A DNA stretch of 64,000 nucleotides from Nocardia nova NBRC 15556 (GTDB taxonomy: Bacteria; Actinomycetota; Actinomycetes; Mycobacteriales; Mycobacteriaceae), in NCBI RefSeq assembly GCF_001613005.1, contig NZ_BDBN01000007.1, positions 124,001 through 188,000 on the forward strand, in the 5' to 3' direction. Under the pieces are notes generated by a model. The model did no database searches and was not told the DNA's origin. It was given only the letters and a program-made list of their open reading frames with translations. The position numbers and the translations under genes are program-made. This document shows, one piece after another, positions 41,501 through 49,805 of this stretch. Positions within the stretch are counted from its first letter, which is position 1, and each line of letters begins with the position of its first letter.

Positions 41501-41539
41501 CCAGGCCCCGGAGCTCGCACCCACGAGCGCCGGGGCTGG
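41501..41539 (+). terminator. Hairpin terminator after the acyl-CoA synthetase gene
   Basis: CCAGGCCCCGG pairs with CCGGGGCTGG (one bulged G), and CTCG/CGAG extends the stem inside. It lies 57 bases after the stop, between convergent genes, so it could serve both strands. No U-run follows, as is common in high-GC actinobacteria. Confidence 0.55.
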
Positions 41540-41698
41540 AAGACGTTGTCACCCAGACGATTCGACGAACTCACGTCCGACCGAGGGCCTTGGGGGTTGC
41601 CGAGCCCCATGGATCTACCCGACGACGGCAATGACCAGCCGACCGGATCCGAGCGTGTTCACACCGCCGAACGCCGCGCGATCCATCCGGCGCGACCC

Positions 41699-42313
41699 CT
41701 ACCCCCGAATCCCGCTGCACATAGCCGGGATTCCCGCGCAGATCACATCCGCGTAGGCATCGGCGCGCGCCCGATCCCGATCCGAGGCCCACTGCAACAC
41801 AAGCCCGTCGGTGGCACCGATCAGCACCGAGGCGAGATTCGCGATGGCCTCCGCGCGCGCGGACGGCCCGGCCGCGCGCTGCAGCACGTCGGTGACCGCC
41901 CGCAGGAAGACGTCGTAGGACTCCTTCGCGAGCGCCGGCCGATGACGGGTCATCCACATGTACAGGTCGACTTCCGCCAGCGCGTAGTCCGGATGGTCCA
42001 TCAGCCAGCGCACCGAACGCCGGATGACTTCTTGCGCGGTCACTTCGAGCTCGGCCGGCTCGATGGCGGTGGACTGCTTGGTGATCTCGGCGGCGAGGTG
42101 CTCGAAGACGGCGAGGAAGAGGCCGTCCTTGTCCCGGAAGCAGTAGTGCAGTGAGGCCAGTGGCGCGTCGGCCGCTTCGGCGATCCGGCGTGTCGTCGCG
42201 CTCGCGACCCCGCGCTCGGCGATGACCCGGACTGCCGCATCGATGAACTGGATCGAACGATCCTCTGTCGACACGTGGGGCAACTGGTTCACCTCATTCG
42301 TTCGTCGGCGCAC
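41699..42313 (-). CDS. TetR-family regulator, likely controller of the catabolic cluster
   Basis: Up to 204 residues; the most upstream start is GTG at 42313, and nearer GTG codons at 42292 or 42274 are possible. The N-terminal HTH is clear: FIDAAVRVIAERGVASATTRRIAEAADAPLASLHYCFRDKDGLFLAV. The C-terminal ligand domain is of the TetR_C type (IANLASVLIGATDGLVLQWASD). It is divergent from the PhyH dioxygenase gene, with two quasi-palindromes between them, the usual arrangement for a local repressor. The same palindrome occurs at other promoters of this cluster. Confidence 0.85.
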   Translation of the reverse strand: MRRRTNEVNQLPHVSTEDRSIQFIDAAVRVIAERGVASATTRRIAEAADAPLASLHYCFRDKDGLFLAVFEHLAAEITKQSTAIEPAELEVTAQEVIRRSVRWLMDHPDYALAEVDLYMWMTRHRPALAKESYDVFLRAVTDVLQRAAGPSARAEAIANLASVLIGATDGLVLQWASDRDRARADAYADVICAGIPAMCSGIRG

Positions 42314-42331
42314 GTAGGCGCCCTGATTAAT

Positions 42332-42342
42332 TGATCAAGTCA
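42332..42342. promoter_or_regulatory. Candidate operator site 4
   Basis: TGATCAAGTCA, one base different from the core at 32947. The flanks are less symmetric than at the other sites. It is 19 bases upstream of the TetR gene's first possible start, fitting autoregulation. Confidence 0.4.
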
Positions 42343-42477
42343 AGCGTACAGATCGCGGCGTCGGGCGAGCACGCGTGACCCTCGCGAAAGTGACGGCAAA
42401 CACCCCTACTCCCCGATTATTCCGCTCACCTCTTGACATCGGGTGTGGTGCGCCCCACAATCGGATCAATCGATCAG

Positions 42478-42500
42478 ATCAAATGACTAAGGCGTTTGAT
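42478..42500. promoter_or_regulatory. Candidate operator site 5
   Basis: The most symmetric copy: arms ATCAAA (42478-42483) and TTTGAT (42495-42500) are perfect inverted repeats around core TGACTAAGGCG. It lies 21 bases before the PhyH gene start, where a bound repressor would block transcription. Confidence 0.55.
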
Positions 42501-42521
42501 CTAACGTGGAAATGGAGAGTT

Positions 42522-43385
42522 ATGACTACCGAAGCCAAGGCCGCTCTACGATCCGTCGCGGCGACGACCCCTCTCGCCGAGATCCTCGACATCGTCGCCA
42601 AGGACGGCGGCGTGATCATCGAGAACTTCCTGTCGGCGGACCAGATCGCGCGGTTCAACGCCGAGGTCGAGCAGCCCATGGCAGCGCTGGCTCCCGGCTC
42701 GACCCATGAGAACGCGATCGTCGCGGAGTTCCATGGGGCCAACACCAAGCGACTGACGAATCTGGTGACACACAGCAAGACCTTCCGCGAGGAGGTTCTC
42801 GAACAGGACCTGATCCACGACCTGTGCGATGCCACCTTCCTCGAGGAGTCCGGCACCTACTGGCTGACCACGGCGCAACTCATCGAGATCGGCCCCGGAA
42901 ACCGGGCACAGTTCCTGCATCGCGACCTGGAGAACTGGTACCCGTTCATCGGCATGGGGCCGCAGGGCCCCGAGGTCGCCGTGAACTTCATGATCGCGTT
43001 CACCGACTTCACCGAGGAGAACGGCGCGACGCGGGTCATCCCGGGCAGCCACCTGTGGGACGACTTCCAGAATCGCGGCACTCCCGAAGACACCATTCCC
43101 GCGACCATGAAGGCGGGAGATGTGTTCTTCTACAGCGGGAAGACCGTCCACGGCGGCGGCGCGAATGTCACGACCGACCAGTACCGCCGTGGGCTGGCCT
43201 TCGCTCTCAACCCCGGCTTCCTGACCGGTGAAGAGGCGTACCCGTTCCTGATCGACATGGACATCGCGAGGCAGCTCTCGCCGCGTGTGCAGCGGTTGCT
43301 CGGTTTCCGTTCCCAGTACCCCACGGGATCGCCCGGTCTCTGGCAGGTGAACTACAGCGAGCTCGGCGACTACCTCCAGCTCTGA
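42522..43385 (+). CDS. PhyH-family Fe(II)/2-oxoglutarate dioxygenase
   Basis: 287 residues from ATG 42522, with GGAGAG just upstream; an upstream in-frame extension would cross the operator palindrome. The iron-binding facial triad is visible: HxD in FLHRDLENW and the distal His in KTVHGGG. An Arg for 2-oxoglutarate follows in QYRRGLAFAL. The family hydroxylates or otherwise oxidises small organic substrates. Its promoter carries candidate operator sites, so it is probably induced with the catabolic operon. Confidence 0.82.
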   Translation: MTTEAKAALRSVAATTPLAEILDIVAKDGGVIIENFLSADQIARFNAEVEQPMAALAPGSTHENAIVAEFHGANTKRLTNLVTHSKTFREEVLEQDLIHDLCDATFLEESGTYWLTTAQLIEIGPGNRAQFLHRDLENWYPFIGMGPQGPEVAVNFMIAFTDFTEENGATRVIPGSHLWDDFQNRGTPEDTIPATMKAGDVFFYSGKTVHGGGANVTTDQYRRGLAFALNPGFLTGEEAYPFLIDMDIARQLSPRVQRLLGFRSQYPTGSPGLWQVNYSELGDYLQL

Positions 43386-43481
43386 TACGCCGGCCGGCCG
43401 GCACAATCCGTCGCCCGTGGCCTTCCGAAGAGCGATGAGCTCCTCTTTGGCGGGTCCGCTCGCAGCCATCCAAGGAGATGT

Positions 43482-44753
43482 ATGGCAATCGAATCCTCCA
43501 GAACCGCGTTCGAGCGGACCCGCCGAAGCGTCGGCGGTGGCGTCAGCTCGGGGCTTCGCGCCGCGATGCGACCGGTTCCGCTCTTCGTCGAGAGTGCTCG
43601 CGGAGCCCATGTCTGGGACCTCGACGGCGATCGCTACGTCGACTACGTGATGGCGTGGGGACCGTTGGTCCACGGACACAGTCATCCCCACGTCCTCGAC
43701 TCGGTGGCGCGAGTCATGACATCGATGCAGGTCGTGGGAATGGGCCATCGCCTCGAGTACGAAGCCGCGGAGGCGGTACTCGAATCGGTGCCCGGTGCTC
43801 AGCGTTTGGTGTGGACGAACTCGGGGACGGAGGCCGTGCAGGTCGCCTTGCGGCTGGCACGCGCAGCAACCGGCCGACACCGAATCGTCAAGTTCAGGAA
43901 GGCCTACCACGGCTGGCAGGACAGCGTGTACGCCGGCATGAGCGCGGACGACACCGGTGAGACCGCCGTCCCGGCCAGCCGCGGGCAAAGTCCCCACGCC
44001 TATGCCGACCTGATCATCAGCCAGTTCAACGACACCGCCGCCATCGCCGAACTGCTCGCTCGCGCCGAGGAGCGCCAGATCGCCGCTGTACTCATCGATC
44101 CGATCATGAGCAACGCCGGAGTCCAGGCGCCGGCACCCGGCTTCCTCGAAACTCTGCGCAGCCTGTGCGACCGGCATGGCGTCGTGTTGATCTTCGACGA
44201 GGTCATCGCCGGATTCCGGATCGCACGCGGTGGCACCGCCGAAAGGTTCGGCGTACGCCCGGATCTCTCGGTGTTCGGCAAAGCGATCGCCGGTGGATTC
44301 ACGCAGAGTGCGGTCGTGGGACGCGCGGACATCATCGATCTGGTCGAGCAGGGAGTCACCCATGCCGGAACGTTCAACGGCAACCCCGTAGCCCTCGCGG
44401 CGGTGAAGGCCGCGATGGAGTTGTCCGCTACGCCAGGCGTATTCGACAAGCTGGAAGATCTGGGAGACGCCTTCGAGCAGGCGATCGCCGACGTGCTGTT
44501 CTCGACCGGCGCGCCCGCCAGTCTCCGGCGCGTCGGGTCGCTCGTGCAGTTCGTGCCGCGCGATCAGGCGACGAGCCTGCACGGCACGGAGGGGCTCTGG
44601 TCCGAAATCGCCGCCGGCATGCTCGAAGCGGGTGTCGTCTTCATGCCGTCCGGAAAGATCTTCCTCAGCACCGCACACACGCTCGCCGACATCCAGGAAA
44701 CGGCCGCGCGCCTCGAGCGAGTCCTGCAGCAGGTCAGCGCCCGTTCCGCATAG
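43482..44753 (+). CDS. Class III PLP-dependent aminotransferase (glutamate-1-semialdehyde mutase-like)
   Basis: 423 residues with AAGGAG before the ATG. PLP-binding features: LIFDEVIAGFRIARGG (Asp to the pyridine N), FGKAIAGGF (Schiff-base Lys), TNSGTEAVQVALRLARAATGR and THAGTFNGNPVALAA. This is the branch containing GSA aminomutase and omega-amino-acid transaminases. HemL itself is unlikely here given the catabolic surroundings. It lies 96 bases after the dioxygenase gene, same strand. It probably moves an amino group to or from an amine or beta-amino acid intermediate. Confidence 0.83.
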   Translation: MAIESSRTAFERTRRSVGGGVSSGLRAAMRPVPLFVESARGAHVWDLDGDRYVDYVMAWGPLVHGHSHPHVLDSVARVMTSMQVVGMGHRLEYEAAEAVLESVPGAQRLVWTNSGTEAVQVALRLARAATGRHRIVKFRKAYHGWQDSVYAGMSADDTGETAVPASRGQSPHAYADLIISQFNDTAAIAELLARAEERQIAAVLIDPIMSNAGVQAPAPGFLETLRSLCDRHGVVLIFDEVIAGFRIARGGTAERFGVRPDLSVFGKAIAGGFTQSAVVGRADIIDLVEQGVTHAGTFNGNPVALAAVKAAMELSATPGVFDKLEDLGDAFEQAIADVLFSTGAPASLRRVGSLVQFVPRDQATSLHGTEGLWSEIAAGMLEAGVVFMPSGKIFLSTAHTLADIQETAARLERVLQQVSARSA

Positions 44754-44933
44754 CGAACACCACCGATCCGATCCCCCAGCCGCGACGCGGACGGGTCTAT
44801 CGACCGGACGGGTGGTCGCTGTGCCGCCCGTTCACCACGCCCCGTCACCCGTTCCGCGTCACGACTCTGCTCGATGCGGTTGGGCAAGTGCGGCGTACCT
44901 ACACCGAATTCTGTTGAATCGAAGGAATTCTCG

Positions 44934-45632
44934 ATGAATACGCTCGCAATGGCGTTGCTTCTGGCCACCGATTTGTGGATGGCGGCAGCCGGCCTCTATT
45001 ACGGGGTGCAAATCACTCGCCGCTACCGCAACTATCTGCTCGGTCTCGAGTGGCTGGTGATCGGGGTATCGGGGGCGAACGTTCTGTTCCTGGGCGCCAC
45101 CGGGGTCGATCATTCGGGCGTGAGCTACCACCTGATGGTGTTCTTCGACGCGTTCTCGCGTTCGTTCGGCATGACGCTGGTGTTCGTTCTCGGCATGATG
45201 GCGGTGACCCGCGGGTACCGCGCCTCGCTCGCGGTCGAGGCCGCCGCCTTCGGGGCAGCGACCGTGGTCGGGCTGTGGCGAACGATCGACGTGCGGCCCG
45301 TCAGCCCGCCATGGTCGCTGTTCTACCTCGCGCTGAATCTCGCTGTGGCGGTGTTCATGGTGACGGTCGCCGGTCGGCTGTGGCGGATCGGTGAACGACG
45401 TTGCGCGGCTGGCGTTTTCATCGCGACCATCCTCGGGGCGATCGTCGCTTCGACCTATGACTTCGTCCATATTCCCGGCGACGACGCCGACCACACGTTG
45501 TTCTACATTCCGGCACTGGCGATCTGGGCGCTCATGGTCACGACCTACTACCACGGCTACCGGGCACTCGATGATCACAATCGGGCACTCGCCCGGAAGG
45601 CTGCGGTCACTGTTACCGCATCGCCGGAATAA
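44934..45632 (+). CDS. Seven-TM membrane protein of unknown function
   Basis: About 232 residues from ATG 44934, preceded by GAAGGA. Seven hydrophobic helices can be traced, beginning with MNTLAMALLLATDLWMAAAGL and ending with YIPALAIWALMVTTYYHGY, with short charged loops (TRRYRN, LWRIGERR). No transporter signature is seen. It is placed between catabolic enzymes and an MFS transporter on the same strand, so a sensing or uptake role is possible. Confidence 0.6.
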   Translation: MNTLAMALLLATDLWMAAAGLYYGVQITRRYRNYLLGLEWLVIGVSGANVLFLGATGVDHSGVSYHLMVFFDAFSRSFGMTLVFVLGMMAVTRGYRASLAVEAAAFGAATVVGLWRTIDVRPVSPPWSLFYLALNLAVAVFMVTVAGRLWRIGERRCAAGVFIATILGAIVASTYDFVHIPGDDADHTLFYIPALAIWALMVTTYYHGYRALDDHNRALARKAAVTVTASPE

Positions 45633-45721
45633 CGCACGCCGACATCCATCTACGGCTGCATGAGCATGCATCACCGCGCAAGGACGCGCACATTCTCGAT
45701 TCACACAGTTCGGAAAACACT

Positions 45722-47026
45722 ATGACAGCTCAAGATTCGCCCACGCCCGCGACCGACACAGAAACCGGTTCCACAGTCTCCACCGACGCTTCGCCCGCGG
45801 CCATCACCCTCAATCACGCCGGAAATGCATTCATCTGGACGTATGTCCTGGCGATCTTCGGTGTATGGACGGCCGTTCTGACCCCGACCATGATCACTTT
45901 AGCACTCCGGGTCGCGCAGGCCGTCCCGGCCCATACCTCCGTGGCCTATTCGGCGATCGCGGCCACGGGCGCTCTGATCTCGCTGCCCGCGGGCCCGTTC
46001 TTCGGGCGTCTGGCCGATATCACCATGTCGCGCTTCGGCCGACGACGGCCATGGCTGGTGGTCGCGGCCACCACCATTCTGGCGGGCAACGCCATCGTCG
46101 CCGTTTCCGGCTCCATCGCCGGACTTATCGTCGGATGGATCATCGTCTCGGTATCCGGCACCATCGGATTGACGGTGTTGTGGTCCATGCTCGCGGATTC
46201 CATTCCGCCGGAGCGTGCGGGTTTCGTCGCCGGTCTCGCCGGTGCGGCGCAGGGCGTGGGGCTCATCGCAGGGACCTTCATCGTCCGCATCACCCCGGGA
46301 ATGACCGCACGCCTTCTCATTCCGGCAGCTCTCGGCGCCGGTCTCGTCCTGCTATTCGTCGCCATTCTCCGGGAAACCGACTTCGCGGGACATGTCCGGC
46401 CGGTCTTCAACGTCCGCGACTTTGCCCGGACTCTGTATTTCGATCCGAGAAAGGCACCCGATTTCGCCTGGTGCCTGGCCTCCATCTTCGGGATCACGGT
46501 CGGCGCCGCCGTCGTAGCGACCTTCCTGGTCTACTTTCTGCAGAACGCGTTGAAGCTCGACGAGGCTGCCCTGGTTCCCACCGTCTTCGAGGCGACGCTG
46601 ATCATCAACGGTACGGCGTCGATCATCAGTCCCCTGGGCGGCCGCCTCGCCGACCGGATCGGCAGGCGCAAACCCTTGTTCGCCGCCGCGGGCCTGCTCG
46701 TCGCCGTCGGGTGCACCGTGATGGACGTCGTCGGCACCGTCCCCGAATTCCTCACCGGCTGTGTGTTCTTCGGCATCGGATACGGCCTGCTGCTCGGGCA
46801 GATGCTGGCCTTGGCGGCATCCACGATGACCTCGTGGGAGAACGCGGCCCGCGACCTCGGCCTGGTCGTGCTGACCCAGTCGGCGGCATTGATGGTCGCA
46901 CCGCTCGTGGCCCCGGCACTCCTCGCCATCGACGGCCCGAACAACTACCGCCTGCTGTACGCGTTCGGTGCGGCCGCCGCCCTGCTCGCGGTGCCGGCGC
47001 TACTCGGCATCCGGCGCCGGTGCTGA
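45722..47026 (+). CDS. MFS transporter
   Basis: 434 residues with about 12 hydrophobic helices. The loop-2 MFS motif is GRLADITMSRFGRRRPWLV, and a related repeat GGRLADRIGRRKPLF appears in the second half. The hydrophilic Thr/Ser/Pro-rich N-terminus (about 28 residues) is cytoplasmic. It is last of the catabolic block on this strand, suggesting import of the substrate or export of a product. Substrate type cannot be read from sequence. Confidence 0.83.
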   Translation: MTAQDSPTPATDTETGSTVSTDASPAAITLNHAGNAFIWTYVLAIFGVWTAVLTPTMITLALRVAQAVPAHTSVAYSAIAATGALISLPAGPFFGRLADITMSRFGRRRPWLVVAATTILAGNAIVAVSGSIAGLIVGWIIVSVSGTIGLTVLWSMLADSIPPERAGFVAGLAGAAQGVGLIAGTFIVRITPGMTARLLIPAALGAGLVLLFVAILRETDFAGHVRPVFNVRDFARTLYFDPRKAPDFAWCLASIFGITVGAAVVATFLVYFLQNALKLDEAALVPTVFEATLIINGTASIISPLGGRLADRIGRRKPLFAAAGLLVAVGCTVMDVVGTVPEFLTGCVFFGIGYGLLLGQMLALAASTMTSWENAARDLGLVVLTQSAALMVAPLVAPALLAIDGPNNYRLLYAFGAAAALLAVPALLGIRRRC

Positions 47027-47074
47027 GCCGACCGATCCTCGAAAGAACGATCCGCACAACAGAAATCGGATGAC

Positions 47075-47797
47075 ATGAAGATCACCAACCTGGTCGCGAC
47101 CACCTGCCTCACCGCGCTCACCGTCAGCCTGACCACCGCGGTCGCCTGCGCCGACCCCGCACCCGCGAACCCGGCGACTCCCCCGAATTCGAGTATCCGC
47201 ACCACCGTCCTTCCCGGTATCCACTACACCTCGAGCATCGTCGACGGATCGGTGCGGATCAGCACCGACGGCGGGTCACTCACCGTGCGCGGCAACCAGT
47301 TCCAGGTCCTGGACGCACAGGGCAACCTCGCCGCCGGGTTCCCGCTCACCTACCGCAAGGACGACAAGGACTGGCCCATCGCGGCACGGATCGACGGCAA
47401 CACCGCGACGCTGTCACCCAGTACCGACCCCGCGTCGGCCCGGCCCGCCCCTCCGGTGGAGCTTCCGCGTCCGGTCGCGTCCGAAGCACAGTTCCAGAAC
47501 GCGATGGCCACGGCCGCAACCGAATTCGGTTTGGCGATCAGCGTCGGCACCTTGATCGGCACACTCATCGGCCTCCCGCTGGGCTGCATCGCGGGTGCAC
47601 TGACCGTGGGAACCATCACCTTCCCCGTCTTCTTCGCCGGTGCGCTCGGCGGATGCCTGGCCGGCGCCGCGGTCGGTGTCGCCTTGGGGTCCGCCGCCGG
47701 AATCATCCTGGTCGGCGTGCCCGTCGGCATTGCCGCCCTGATCGACTTCACCAACCAGGTCACCGCCCCCGACCCGGCGACCACACCCGCCTCATAA
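47075..47797 (+). CDS. Secreted Gly/Ala-rich protein, nocardial paralog family
   Basis: 240 residues. A Sec signal peptide ([20 protein letters not shown] to about AVACA) is followed by a beta-rich domain ([20 protein letters not shown], then [23 protein letters not shown]) and a C-terminal half with Gly/Ala-rich hydrophobic stretches. A paralog lies on the opposite strand at 57848-58564 and shares PGIHYT, TRGNQF or VRGNQF, and KDWPIAA. The function is unknown. Confidence 0.75.
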   Translation: MKITNLVATTCLTALTVSLTTAVACADPAPANPATPPNSSIRTTVLPGIHYTSSIVDGSVRISTDGGSLTVRGNQFQVLDAQGNLAAGFPLTYRKDDKDWPIAARIDGNTATLSPSTDPASARPAPPVELPRPVASEAQFQNAMATAATEFGLAISVGTLIGTLIGLPLGCIAGALTVGTITFPVFFAGALGGCLAGAAVGVALGSAAGIILVGVPVGIAALIDFTNQVTAPDPATTPAS

Positions 47798-47813
47798 CAG
47801 CAACAGACACAAC

Positions 47814-47851
47814 CCGATTGCCGTTGCGGCCGCGCTCGCAGCGGCAATCGG
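47814..47851 (+). terminator. Strong hairpin terminator after the secreted-protein gene
   Basis: CCGATTGCCGTTGCG (47814-47828) pairs with CGCAGCGGCAATCGG (47837-47851): 15 bp with one G-U wobble and an 8-nt loop. It starts 17 bases after the stop. It separates this gene from the acyl-CoA dehydrogenase gene. Confidence 0.7.
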
Positions 47852-47900
47852 ATCATTCCTGCCCGCCCCGGCGGCGGGCCGATCGAGAGGTGACGGTCCG

Positions 47901-49727
47901 GTGGGCCACTACAAGAGCAACGTTCGTGATCTGGAGTTCAACCTGTTCGAGGTGTACGGCCTGGAGACCGTCCTCGATTCGAGGGCGTTCGCCGAACTGG
48001 ACGGCGAGACCGCACGCACGATGCTGGCCGAGGCCGGCCGCCTGGCCGAAGGGCCGATGGCCGAGTCGTATGCCGAAACCGACCGCCACCCACCAATTTT
48101 CGACAGCGACTCGCACTCGGTACGGATTCCGGAGCCGTTCAAGCGGTCCGTTCGCGCATGGCAGGACGCGCAGTGGTGGCGGGTTGCCAAGAGCGAGGCG
48201 ATCGGCGGCGTGCCCGCGCCGTCGATGCTCGGCTGGGCGATCAACGAACTGGTCCTCGGCGCCCAGCCCGCGGCCTACATGTACCTGAGCGGCCCGATGA
48301 TGGCGGACGTCCTCGCCGGCATCGGCACCGAACAGCAGCGGCGATGGGCCGCGCAAGCGGTCGAGCGCAACTGGGGCGCGACGATGGTGCTGACCGAACC
48401 GGACGCCGGCTCCGACGTCGGAGCCGGCCGCACCACAGCGACCGAACAGCAGGACGGTTCCTGGCACCTCGAGGGCGTCAAGCGCTTCATCACCTCCGCC
48501 GACTCCGACGACCTGTTCGACAACATCATGCATCTGGTGCTGGCCCGCCCCGCCGGAGCCGGACCCGGCACCAAGGGGCTGAGCCTGTTCATCGTCCCCA
48601 AATTCCACTTCGACCACGACACCTGCGAGCCGGGCGAACGCAACGGTGTCTTCGTCACCAACGTCGAGCACAAAATGGGCCTGAAAGCCTCGGCCACGTG
48701 CGAGCTGACCTTCGGCGGGCACGGTATCCCCGCGGTCGGCTACCTGGTGGGCGGCGTCCACAACGGAATCGCCCAGATGTTCGAGGTCATCGAAGAAGCT
48801 CGGATGATGGTCGGCACCAAGGCCATCGCGACACTGTCCACCGGATACCTCAACGCACTCGACTACGCGAAAACCCGCGTGCAGGGCAGCGATCCGGCTC
48901 GGGCCGCCGACAAGGCGGCACCGAAGGTGACCATCATCCATCACCCCGATGTGCGCCGTTCGCTGATGATGCAGAAGGCCTACGCCGAGGGATTGCGATC
49001 GATCTACCTCTACACCGCCGGTCACCAGGATCCGGTGGTCGCCCGGCACATTTCCGGTGCCGACGACGATCTCGCCGCGCGGGTCAACGATCTGCTTCTG
49101 CCGATCGTCAAAGGTGTCGGCTCCGAACGCGCCTACCAGTACCTCACCGAATCCCTGCAAACCTTCGGCGGTTCCGGGTACCTCCAGGACTATCCCATCG
49201 AGCAGTACATCCGTGATGCCAAGATCGACTCCGTCTACGAAGGCACCACGGCGATCCAAGCTCAGGACTTCTTCTTCCGGAAAATCGCCCGCGACAACGG
49301 TATTGCGCTCGCGCACGTACTGGGGCAGGTCCGCGCCACCGCCGAGTCCGATGCCGACCGTGGCCGGTTGAAGAACGAGAAGGTTCTGCTCTCGCACGCC
49401 CTCGAGGACGTACAGGAGATCATCGGCAGGCTCACCACCCATCTGCTGGAAGCTGCCGTGGAGCCTCGCGAGGTGTACAAAATCGGCCTGAACGCCGTCC
49501 GGCTCCTTCTCGCCGTCGGCGATCTACTGGTGGCCTGGCGCCTCATCGTCGGCGCCGAAACAGCTCTCACCGCAATCGAAGCCGGGCAGAACACCGCGTT
49601 CTACGCCGGCAAGGTCGCAGTGGCCTCGTTTTTCGCCAACTCCGCGCTCCCCCATCTCACCGCCGAACTCGCGGTGGTCTCCGCGACGGACGCGACCGTG
49701 ATGGACCTCGAGGAGGCCGGCTTCTGA
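47901..49727 (+). CDS. FadE5-type acyl-CoA dehydrogenase
   Basis: 608 residues from a GTG. The N-terminus [19 protein letters not shown] is that of the mycobacterial FadE5 group, which is longer than classical acyl-CoA dehydrogenases (about 380 residues). The FAD and substrate segments are present: [21 protein letters not shown] and [35 protein letters not shown]. It catalyses the first, FAD-dependent oxidation of beta-oxidation on a broad range of acyl chains. A terminator-like hairpin lies just upstream, so it has its own promoter. Confidence 0.88.
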   Translation: MGHYKSNVRDLEFNLFEVYGLETVLDSRAFAELDGETARTMLAEAGRLAEGPMAESYAETDRHPPIFDSDSHSVRIPEPFKRSVRAWQDAQWWRVAKSEAIGGVPAPSMLGWAINELVLGAQPAAYMYLSGPMMADVLAGIGTEQQRRWAAQAVERNWGATMVLTEPDAGSDVGAGRTTATEQQDGSWHLEGVKRFITSADSDDLFDNIMHLVLARPAGAGPGTKGLSLFIVPKFHFDHDTCEPGERNGVFVTNVEHKMGLKASATCELTFGGHGIPAVGYLVGGVHNGIAQMFEVIEEARMMVGTKAIATLSTGYLNALDYAKTRVQGSDPARAADKAAPKVTIIHHPDVRRSLMMQKAYAEGLRSIYLYTAGHQDPVVARHISGADDDLAARVNDLLLPIVKGVGSERAYQYLTESLQTFGGSGYLQDYPIEQYIRDAKIDSVYEGTTAIQAQDFFFRKIARDNGIALAHVLGQVRATAESDADRGRLKNEKVLLSHALEDVQEIIGRLTTHLLEAAVEPREVYKIGLNAVRLLLAVGDLLVAWRLIVGAETALTAIEAGQNTAFYAGKVAVASFFANSALPHLTAELAVVSATDATVMDLEEAGF

Positions 49728-49743
49728 CCGGCGGCGGGCGGAC

Positions 49744-49786
49744 GCCGGCAGGGGTGTCAGGGATATTCTGACTGGTACCTGCCGGC
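49744..49786. promoter_or_regulatory. Inverted repeat before the PknK-like gene
   Basis: GCCGGCAGG (49744-49752) and CCTGCCGGC (49778-49786) are perfect 9-bp inverted repeats separated by 25 nt. The right arm ends 19 bases before the kinase start. It could be a regulator site or part of a terminator for the acyl-CoA dehydrogenase gene. Confidence 0.4.
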
Positions 49787-49805
49787 AGAAGTTGACGAGT
49801 AGTCG

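Noticed and set aside
42546..44678. A 710-codon open frame on the minus strand
   Set aside because: It is antisense to the dioxygenase and aminotransferase genes, both with intact motifs and ribosome binding sites.
43482..44753. Aminotransferase as haem-pathway HemL
   Set aside because: Similarity in motifs is shared by the whole class III group, and the surroundings are catabolic with no other haem gene.
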